Assembly: GCA_017405115.1 (NCBI GenBank)
Contig: JAFRBA010000200.1
Location: 1-17,232 of the forward strand
Direction: 5' to 3'
Length of the DNA: 17,232 bases
DNA from: Kiritimatiellia bacterium
GTDB lineage: Bacteria > Verrucomicrobiota > Kiritimatiellia > RFP12 > UBA1067
Positions within the stretch are counted from its first letter, which is position 1. The number at the start of each line of letters is the position of its first letter. Under the pieces are notes generated by a model, which saw only the letters and a list, made by a program, of their open reading frames with translations, was not told where the DNA came from and made no database searches. This document shows positions 8,324 through 13,984 of the stretch, piece after piece. A program made the position numbers and the translations under genes.

Positions 8324-8661
8324 ATATTTGCCGTGGCCACAAGGTCGACGCCCGTCTCGGCCACGTCCCTGATGACCACGTCCCCGATGCGCACCGGCAG
8401 CTGCACGGTCGCCTGGTGCATCGCGAAGAGCACGGCGTCTATCTTCGACTTGGGGACGGCAGACTTCGTCTTCACGGGAAGCGGCTTGCGCATCCCGGCG
8501 ACGCGCACGAGGCCCGTCACCATGCGGGTCGGATTCGTGACCTCCGCCAGCGCGTACGCCTCACCCTTCGGACATGAGTTGCCGGAGACGGTCACCTTGC
8601 CGCCGTCCACCTCGACGTCCATCTCGCACCCCTTCGGGCAATTAATGCAGATCATCTTCAT
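8320..8661 (-). CDS. DUF1667 protein, four-cysteine putative Fe-S/zinc domain
   Basis: A 113-residue protein matching DUF1667: ICINCPKGC (4-12) near the N-terminus, a second Cys in GNSCPKG (27-33), then EVTNPTRMVTGLVRV, the conserved signature, and an end containing IGDVVI and LVATAN. The four cysteines (5, 8, 12, 30) suggest metal or Fe-S binding. Family members are often encoded beside glycerol-3-phosphate dehydrogenase-like flavoproteins (known), which are not in this window. I prefer the ATG at 8661 because AAGGGA sits 7 nt upstream and the family begins right at MxxICIxCP; the in-frame ATG at 8682 would add seven residues. A -10-like TATACT at 8731-8726 fits as promoter. The gene probably shares a transcript with the HAD gene. 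The biochemical role is unknown. Confidence 0.85.
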   Translation of the reverse strand: MKMICINCPKGCEMDVEVDGGKVTVSGNSCPKGEAYALAEVTNPTRMVTGLVRVAGMRKPLPVKTKSAVPKSKIDAVLFAMHQATVQLPVRIGDVVIRDVAETGVDLVATANM

Positions 8662-8725
8662 TTTTGCATCCCTTGTCGACATCCAAGCCTTTCTCGGAGT
8701 TGCATGTCATGCGACTCCTCGCGAT

Positions 8726-8736
8726 AGTATATCAAA
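8726..8736 (-). promoter_or_regulatory. Candidate extended -10 promoter upstream of DUF1667
   Basis: The minus strand reads TTTGATATACT here, with TATACT at 8731-8726. Predicted transcription start is near 8719, giving a leader of about 40-60 nt to the DUF1667 start. It matches the elements at 7345-7355 and 12254-12264 in 9 or more of 11 positions. No clear -35 box was found. The remainder of the 8737-8887 gap holds no gene I can see; it contains a perfect 12-bp palindrome, CATGTGCACATG, at 8843-8854. Confidence 0.45.
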
Positions 8737-8887
8737 TTTCGCCGATGTGTGCCTCGGTGAGATTCGCGGAAACGCAAGCGAGATGAACGCGAACCAAACG
8801 AGGTCACGGATTCGCCGCGAAGAATTGAATTCTGTCGTTTAACATGTGCACATGCAAAACTTCAACACCAGAGAACCAACACCAACG

Positions 8888-9295
8888 TCACTCGATTGCC
8901 ACTTCCCTTCCAACTGGGGCCCATGAGTCGTCATACAGCACAACCCTGGAAGCATTGCCATCACGTAGAATCTTTGCACAGTACATTTGACAATCGCCTG
9001 CTACGTCTATAAGTCGGCATCCAATATCCGAACTTTCAAGCAGTATACATGAATCTTTCACCCACCTCGCCCTATAACGGTGAAACACAGAGGCGCCTGT
9101 TGGTACGACAGCCACCTCGCTTCGCTTTTTCATGTCATAAATGACTATGTCCACTAAGTTGCCGCGATCTGTCTTGATCTCATATGCATACGTACTTGTG
9201 GAATTTTTCTCCCATCTTTCTTGTGCACTACATGCAAGCAGAACGGACACAAGAATAATGGACGCCATTTTTAATAGACGAAAACATTTATTCAT
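8888..9295 (-). CDS. Small putative lipoprotein
   Basis: A 135-residue protein of unknown family. The N-terminus has a short basic region, a hydrophobic stretch and LLAC at Cys22, a good lipobox, so it is probably an envelope lipoprotein. The mature part (about 113 residues) is rich in beta-type alternation and contains extra cysteines, with no motif I recognise. AAGG lies 6 nt before the ATG. It is the last gene of the AT-rich block behind the RHS gene, 40 bp after the preceding gene and probably co-transcribed. Its base and codon use are clearly more AT-rich than the housekeeping genes at lower coordinates, which suggests transfer. From position it is a candidate immunity or orphan cassette protein; this is inference only. 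Confidence 0.65.
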   Translation of the reverse strand: MNKCFRLLKMASIILVSVLLACSAQERWEKNSTSTYAYEIKTDRGNLVDIVIYDMKKRSEVAVVPTGASVFHRYRARWVKDSCILLESSDIGCRLIDVAGDCQMYCAKILRDGNASRVVLYDDSWAPVGREVAIE

Positions 9296-9335
9296 ACAAT
9301 ACCTTCATTGTTAGTTGTTTGTTCCAACGAAGCTG

Positions 9336-10019
9336 TTATCGTGCATACTTGATGTTCTCGGCATTGACAAGCTTGTTAATATCAGGGCCATACGCTTTGA
9401 CATATAAGCGCATCAAATATTCACCACTTCCCTTTGTCACCTCCAAAATAACATCACTTCGCTTCCCATCGGATCCCTTATATAGCAGCGGGAACTTCTC
9501 TTCTGCTTCTCGAAATCCCTCCATCAATTGCAATGAAATTCCATATTGGACATAAACAGATTTAATAACCTTTCGCACCAACTCTTCACAGTCGCTAATC
9601 GACCCTGCACCTGACAATTGTCCATCATACCAGATCTCATACGGCGTATGAGATTCATATGTTAGCCACAAAGTAGCAGTGTCAAAAACATTGTGTGGCA
9701 TTTGAACATCTTGTTTTTTCTTATACCAGCTCAGATATTCGAATTCTCGGACACCTCCATCAAAATCAGTCTTTCCATGACCGCGGCACAACACCACATC
9801 AGACACATCCGTTCCAATGATGTTCGCAACCCCAGTCTCAAACATTGAGTTACATGGAATGCGATTGTGAACGCACCCAGACCCTACAACACATATCACA
9901 CCAAACAAAATGCATGTCGAATATTTCATAGCGATAGCCTTTGGAATTCCAATTCGTTTATAAAGGCAAGCGGCAGCAATTACCGAAAACAAGACAAGAA
10001 AAATAAATAGCTGATTCAT
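9336..10019 (-). CDS. Membrane-anchored protein of unknown function
   Basis: About 227 residues. The ATG at 10019 has AAGG 8 nt upstream (in TAAGGTGCAAACC), the best site; a GTG at 10028 is also possible. The N-terminus has one hydrophobic helix (LFIFLVLFSVIAAACL) and, after a short basic loop, a second signal-like stretch beginning at an internal ATG at 9929 (MKYSTCILFGV..VGSGC) with AAAGG upstream. The real product may therefore start at 9929 as a lipoprotein of about 197 residues. The soluble remainder shows no known motif. It starts right behind an RHS-core fragment and precedes a lipoprotein gene. AT-rich composition and unknown folds are typical of toxin-immunity cassettes, but nothing proves that role. 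The gene is likely real; its function is unknown. Confidence 0.6.
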   Translation of the reverse strand: MNQLFIFLVLFSVIAAACLYKRIGIPKAIAMKYSTCILFGVICVVGSGCVHNRIPCNSMFETGVANIIGTDVSDVVLCRGHGKTDFDGGVREFEYLSWYKKKQDVQMPHNVFDTATLWLTYESHTPYEIWYDGQLSGAGSISDCEELVRKVIKSVYVQYGISLQLMEGFREAEEKFPLLYKGSDGKRSDVILEVTKGSGEYLMRLYVKAYGPDINKLVNAENIKYAR

Positions 10020-10043
10020 GGTTTGCACCTTAGATGTTTCCGT

Positions 10044-10130
10044 TCACGCGGCCTTCTGTATGATGTTTGCGAATGCGTCATACGCGTATGATGCCACAAT
10101 TGTGCCCTGCTTGTCAACGTACTGCAGCAG
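10044..10130 (-). pseudogene. Displaced RHS-core fragment
   Basis: Read on the minus strand, this piece encodes QYVDKQGTIVASYAYD followed by AFANIIQKAA and a TGA stop. It nearly duplicates the core of the intact RHS gene at about 11668-11738 (QYVDKQGTIVAQYAYD), including long identical DNA. It lacks a start and any further RHS sequence. The 3' end of the neighbouring membrane-protein gene runs into it in another frame. It appears to be a leftover RHS junction, as expected when C-terminal toxin cassettes are displaced by recombination within the core. Confidence 0.8.
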
Positions 10131-10950
10131 TTGAAAGATTGGTAGATACACAGACAAATGGCTTGGATTTCACCTGCTTGGGAGCGGAAAGCAGCGGCTC
10201 GCCATCCCAGTATTCGACCGAAAGGCGCCGCTTGCAATGATCCAACGGGACTTTAGCCTTGAACGAATAGACATCTGCCGTGTTCAGTTTCACGATGTCA
10301 CGACCTGTAGCACACCACATAACACCCGACGTCTTCCATTCGCCGCCCTCTTGCCATTCTAGGGAACAGCCAAATCCATCATCATAGACTTTGAAGAACG
10401 AAATGACATTCGACGTGCCGTTGCTTATCACACACGAGATGTCGGCATTTTCATTACTTGTGCTCTCCCCGCCGACGACAGACAATGTTACACTCATGGC
10501 CAACATTCTAGTCGCCTTGGCATATATCGCCAGCACCAATATTGCTAAAAGAACTACCCAGACGGCTAAGCGCAGGAACCTCATCATATATAACAAAACG
10601 CTCAGCGAAGCAATAAACACAATCAAACAAGAATAGAATAGACACTCCAACGATGCTTGTTTACTGGGCACAACATCAATAAAACTTACGATAACTAGTG
10701 CACACAACGAAAGAAGCAAGCAACATAGGCTGCAATTTAAAATGTGCCGACTTTTCTCATCACCATTTTTTGCCATGCTTGCACCTGCACAATTGCTCCT
10801 ATCTTGCAAAGCTAAATTATTTGAATGTGTTATCGTGTCACGTATTTTCCTTCTGAAGATTAACTTTTGCGACGAATCACCAATTAAAAATGAGCCTCCG
10901 AGATTCACCACAAAAGACATCAAGATGCAAACACCTGCCAGCGCATCCAA
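10114..10950 (-). CDS. Multi-pass membrane protein, putative immunity partner
   Basis: About 278 residues with no family recognised. Hydrophobic helices lie near the N-terminus (AGVCILMSFVVNLGG) and in the middle (CSLCCLLLSLCALVIVSF; CLIVFIASLSVLLYMM; VWVVLLAILVLAIYAK), giving about four membrane segments, followed by a soluble C-terminal domain of roughly 110 residues with beta character. A TTG at 10950 is the likely start, since AAGGTG stands 6 nt upstream; the GTG at 10959 has no spacing for it. The last codons, ending STAAVR, run into the displaced RHS fragment, so the C-terminus may have been altered by that rearrangement. It begins 18 bp after a 44-residue one-helix gene that overlaps the RHS gene. 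Membrane immunity to the RHS C-terminal domain is a positional inference. Confidence 0.6.
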   Translation of the reverse strand: MDALAGVCILMSFVVNLGGSFLIGDSSQKLIFRRKIRDTITHSNNLALQDRSNCAGASMAKNGDEKSRHILNCSLCCLLLSLCALVIVSFIDVVPSKQASLECLFYSCLIVFIASLSVLLYMMRFLRLAVWVVLLAILVLAIYAKATRMLAMSVTLSVVGGESTSNENADISCVISNGTSNVISFFKVYDDGFGCSLEWQEGGEWKTSGVMWCATGRDIVKLNTADVYSFKAKVPLDHCKRRLSVEYWDGEPLLSAPKQVKSKPFVCVSTNLSTAAVR

Positions 10951-10968
10951 TATATTCACCTTAAAACT

Positions 10969-11103
10969 TTATTCGCAAGATGCACTTGATGTACCGAGTT
11001 TCTCTGCAACATAGATACTCTGTGAGATTGACAGCAAAAATAATCCTGTCGCAAACAACAATAACGCCACAATCTTCAGTGCTATCCGCTTATTACATGC
11101 CAT
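10969..11103 (-). CDS. Small 44-residue single-helix protein
   Basis: A short ORF beginning MACNKRIALKIVALLL with a hydrophobic helix (about residues 10-26) and ending SSASCE. It starts at the ATG at 11103, eleven bases inside the 3' end of the RHS gene, with TAGGAG about 9 nt upstream, and stops 18 bp before the next start. The combination of a good ribosome-binding site, overlap with the RHS stop and close spacing downstream supports a real, translationally coupled gene. It could be a small membrane partner or immunity component for the RHS C-terminal domain, or simply a membrane anchor; no family is recognised. Confidence 0.55.
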   Translation of the reverse strand: MACNKRIALKIVALLLFATGLFLLSISQSIYVAEKLGTSSASCE

Positions 11104-12184
11104 AATTCAGAGCTCCTACAGACCAAAAAATACAGTTGTGAAACAACGGACTGTAGAACGGGGGATGCCTTATTTCACTCCTTATCATCTTTAACATTTT
11201 TCTATCTTGTTCGGGCGAAGACTTTACCGTAATTGGCGCGACAAGGCATAGGCCGTCTCTTTCCTCAATGAACCCTTCACCCAACACAAGAGATTTCACA
11301 CCGTTCAATATCGTTGGTTTAGGTTTGAAATCAAACGTGACTATTCCGCGCTTAACCCATTTTCCTCGGACACAGATCCATCTGTCAACGGCCACACCAA
11401 CATGAATTTGCGTTCCACCAGATCGTCCCATGTTTAAGATGTCAAACTGCGTTATATATCTATTCTCGCCATAAGGATCAACCCATTTCACCGCATCGTT
11501 CCCGCAATACGCATACAGGTTCAGCCCGCCATCCTCCTCTATCGGGTCGCGGGAGAGCCAGCGGGCGAGGCGCGGCGAGTAGAATCGGCGGCCGAAGTAG
11601 TATAGCCCCGACTCGTCGTCGGAGTACTTCGTCGAGAAGCGCATCTTTATCTCGCCCGCTTTCACGCCGCCCTTCTGCATGATGTCATACGCGTATTGTG
11701 CCACAATTGTGCCCTGCTTGTCAACGTACTGCATCACGTTTCCGTGTGCGTCATAGAGCGGAACGTAGACGTCGCATCCGTTCTTCCTCATGTACAAGAG
11801 ACCGCCGATCCCGCCTGCGCCGTCGAGCGTGCCGGAGATATCCTTGCCCCACCAATAGTCGATCTGCTCAAGGATTCCGCTGCTGCGCTCGATGCGCTCA
11901 ACCACGAGCAGCCACCCGTCGTACACGAATGTGTGCGTCGCCTCCGGCGTCCGCTTTATGACGCGGCGTCCAAGGGCATCGTATCGATTCTCGACGACCC
12001 GCACGCCGTTCGACCAGACCTCCGTCAGCCTGCTCGCCGAGTCGTAGACGTAGTCGAATTCGCCGAACGACACCAGCCCGCCGTCGGGCGAGTAGCCGAG
12101 GTTGTCCGCCGCGCCCACGGCCGCGGCGGACAACCTCAGCAACCCAATTATAGAGATCAATAATCGGTTCAAAGCAAATCTCAA
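11093..12184 (-). CDS. Short RHS-core protein with variable C-terminal domain
   Basis: A 363-residue RHS/YD-repeat protein. YD-type repeats (FDYVYDSASRLTEVWSNG; NRYDALGRRVIKR; FVYDGWLLVVE) lead to the RHS-associated core (VPLYDAHGNVMQYVDKQG; TKYSDDESGLYYFGRRFYS; RWLSRDPIEEDGGLNLYAYC, residues 209-228). After DPYG (237-240) the sequence changes to an AT-rich, unrelated 124-residue domain. It contains HVGVAV (His261), FDFKPKP, GEGFIEE and HNCIFW (Cys351), an arrangement reminiscent of permuted NlpC/P60 (LRAT-like) cysteine enzymes. The N-terminus (RFALNRLLISIIGLL..AAAVGA) looks like a signal peptide but starts with a TTG lacking a clear ribosome-binding site; an ATG at 12212 with GGAGAGG is in another frame. 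Compared with full RHS proteins it is very short, so it is a truncated or orphan module. The downstream membrane genes are immunity candidates. Confidence 0.8.
   Translation of the reverse strand: MRFALNRLLISIIGLLRLSAAAVGAADNLGYSPDGGLVSFGEFDYVYDSASRLTEVWSNGVRVVENRYDALGRRVIKRTPEATHTFVYDGWLLVVERIERSSGILEQIDYWWGKDISGTLDGAGGIGGLLYMRKNGCDVYVPLYDAHGNVMQYVDKQGTIVAQYAYDIMQKGGVKAGEIKMRFSTKYSDDESGLYYFGRRFYSPRLARWLSRDPIEEDGGLNLYAYCGNDAVKWVDPYGENRYITQFDILNMGRSGGTQIHVGVAVDRWICVRGKWVKRGIVTFDFKPKPTILNGVKSLVLGEGFIEERDGLCLVAPITVKSSPEQDRKMLKMIRSEIRHPPFYSPLFHNCIFWSVGALNYGM
12098..12137. repeat. Perfect 16-bp inverted repeat in the RHS 5' end
   Basis: Arms at 12098-12113 and 12122-12137 are exact reverse complements (plus strand GAGGTTGTCCGCCGCG) around an 8-base loop. 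The hairpin lies within the first codons of the RHS gene, where the signal-peptide-like segment joins the first YD repeat. It may mark a rearrangement junction or hamper translation; it lacks a T-run, so it is not a normal terminator. Confidence 0.8.
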
Positions 12185-12214
12185 GGAAGCAAGTTATCCA
12201 GGATTTCTCCATAG

Positions 12215-13984
12215 TCAGCCCTCTCCGACGCCCATCGCCGGGGAAGCGCAGGAAGTATACCAAACGAAGTTCAAATTAAGTTCAAATCCGGAAAAAATTT
12301 TTACGGACCCTCGCAAGCGGAATTTCAGGAAAATCTGTCGGAGGGTGCGCGGCAATTCATCTGCGCCAGAGAGCGGCGATGCGGCTGTTGTATAGCGGGT
12401 TGCGGAACTCTCTACGTCGATGCGGTCGCAGGGCTTAATCTGCCGCGTGTCGTCCTCGCCCCAAAGCGAACAGGGTGCACCATGCGCGACAGTTGCAAAG
12501 AACTCACGCGACAGGGCAAGCGCATGTGAATTCAACTCATGACCTGACTTTACAGGCTTCCAGAGAAGAAGTCCTCCCGCCTCTCGATATCGATAGGCGA
12601 AATCGCGGCTGATGCGCAGACGCTCGGCGTCGTCCTTGCCACAGGCGATGAATCCCGGGACCTTGGCCTTTGGCATATCGGGGTACACGCCGCAGCCATA
12701 AACGCCCCATGCCGCAACAAGAGATGGATTGTGGTCTTGCAGTAAGGCGACAAGCTGACCTCCGGCGGAGTAGCCGAAGAGAAAGACCGGCAACGGACGC
12801 AGAGCATGCTTCGCGCGCAAAGAATCCACGGCAGAGACAACCACTGCGTCCGAGCCGCTTTCAGGATTCCAGTATTCGCCCTTCGAGAACGACGGCGCGA
12901 CGATGCACCAATTCCGCTGAATCGCCCAATCTCGAAAGCCAAGCTCCGCAATCGCCTTTTCCCCCGGCCATCCGCGTCCTCCGAACAGCACGAGCATCCG
13001 CGAATCTTGACGCACTCCGTCGGGTATCATGTAAACGACTTCAACACAATTGACCGTGAACTTCTCAATCCGTCCAGCGCTTTCCCTTCGCGGTGATGTG
13101 CGACCGGGCGATCCCCACGCCGCAGCGACGGACTCGGACGGCAGTTCAACTTGGTCTTCGGACATGATGTCGGCGGCCTCAACACTTCCGGCACGGTAAT
13201 ACACGCCGTCAGAATCGTCGCCGACGAACGCCGACCGCTCTGCACGCTGCGGAGTACCACCGAGGTCTTCGGGATACGACCAGTGATGGTGCGCAAGAAA
13301 CTCCTTGGCAAGGCGGATCGAGCCGGGCGGCACGTCGTGCGGATGGTTCGGGAAGGACTTCCACACGACGGGTATTCCAAGCGAGCGGTACTGACCGACG
13401 AACTCGCGGCTAAGCACGTAGCGGGCGGTGTCGGCATCACCGCATGTGACGAGACCCGCAACACCCTTCATGCGCAGCGACGGCTTGTGGAACACTCCGC
13501 AGGCATGGCTTACATATGCGCGGCAGAGGTCTGGACGCCACGCCGGAAAGAGGTTGCTCGCCTGACTGCCGGCAGAATAGCCGTAGTACAGAAGCCCCGT
13601 CGTCGCTATGCGATAGCGGGCGGAGAGAGAGCCGAGCGCATCAAGCAAGGCGCGACCCGACCACTTCGCAGGCTGCCAGTACTCGTCGTCCTTCAGAGTC
13701 GGTGCGACGAGGAAAATGCCGTTAAGGTCGGCCCACTCAGTCCAACCGAGCTTGCCCGACACCTCCGGGCGTCCGTCGCTGTTGCGCCCGCCGAATAGGA
13801 CGAGGACGCGATAGCGCAAGCCCCTCTGGGGATCATAGTTGCGCGGCACGCGGTACCAGACCTTTACGGACGGATTGTTCGGCGCACGGGTGCGGATATC
13901 AAGGCTGTCTATCACCGGCTCCGACGCAAAAGCGAAGAGAGCCGTAGAAAAAAGCAACGCAGCAGATGTCAATCTTCCGCGCAT
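12215..13984 (-). CDS. Secreted protein with two tandem alpha/beta-hydrolase domains
   Basis: A 589-residue frame with a signal peptide (RGRLTSAALLFSTALFAFA). Domain 1 (about 25-235) has RVLVLFGGRN, nucleophile motif GYSAGS (Ser137), CGDAD and FPNHPHD (His near 214-216). Domain 2 (about 305-500) repeats the plan: RMLVLFGGRG, GYSAGG (Ser406), CGKDD and SGHELNS (His482). This is the serine-hydrolase fold of LpqC/PHB-depolymerase-like esterases, here duplicated, acting outside the cytoplasm. The ATG at 13984 overlaps the preceding ligase gene by 16 bp and opens directly into the signal peptide. The C-terminus beyond residue 525 looks abnormal: removing one AG from AGAGAG (12408-12413) yields VEFRNPLYNSRIAALWRR and a stop at 12357, so a frameshift is likely. 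Overlap with the ligase suggests a cell-surface glycan role, but the substrate is unknown. Confidence 0.75.
   Translation of the reverse strand: MRGRLTSAALLFSTALFAFASEPVIDSLDIRTRAPNNPSVKVWYRVPRNYDPQRGLRYRVLVLFGGRNSDGRPEVSGKLGWTEWADLNGIFLVAPTLKDDEYWQPAKWSGRALLDALGSLSARYRIATTGLLYYGYSAGSQASNLFPAWRPDLCRAYVSHACGVFHKPSLRMKGVAGLVTCGDADTARYVLSREFVGQYRSLGIPVVWKSFPNHPHDVPPGSIRLAKEFLAHHHWSYPEDLGGTPQRAERSAFVGDDSDGVYYRAGSVEAADIMSEDQVELPSESVAAAWGSPGRTSPRRESAGRIEKFTVNCVEVVYMIPDGVRQDSRMLVLFGGRGWPGEKAIAELGFRDWAIQRNWCIVAPSFSKGEYWNPESGSDAVVVSAVDSLRAKHALRPLPVFLFGYSAGGQLVALLQDHNPSLVAAWGVYGCGVYPDMPKAKVPGFIACGKDDAERLRISRDFAYRYREAGGLLLWKPVKSGHELNSHALALSREFFATVAHGAPCSLWGEDDTRQIKPCDRIDVESSATRYTTAASPLSGADELPRTLRQIFLKFRLRGSVKIFSGFELNLNFVWYTSCASPAMGVGEG
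12254..12287 (-). promoter_or_regulatory. Candidate RHS promoter with 11-bp direct repeats
   Basis: The minus strand carries TTTGGTATACT (12264-12254), a -10-like element of the same type as at 7345 and 8726. Directly upstream are two 11-base direct repeats, ATTTGAACTTA and ATTTGAACTTC (12287-12277 and 12276-12266), spaced one helical turn apart over the -35 area. They could be a transcription-factor site or provide weak -35 boxes (TTGAAC). The element lies about 70 nt upstream of the RHS start. Confidence 0.45.
12292..12346 (-). terminator. Weak intrinsic terminator candidate after the hydrolase
   Basis: ACCCTC (12346-12341, minus strand) can pair with GAGGGT (12312-12307) across a long loop, followed by GTAAAAATTTTTT. 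The stem is short and the T-run starts about nine bases after it, so it is weak. It lies outside the hydrolase gene only if the gene ended at 12357, its likely ancestral stop. Confidence 0.3.

Noticed and set aside
11898..12212. Frame from the ATG at 12212 as an independent gene
   Set aside because: Beyond the first ~25 codons it only shadows the RHS gene with Arg/Gly-rich sequence; kept as a start-site puzzle, not as a gene.
12270..12295. tRNA T-loop-like GTTCAAATCC
   Set aside because: The flanking bases do not form a T-stem and there is no acceptor or anticodon arm.
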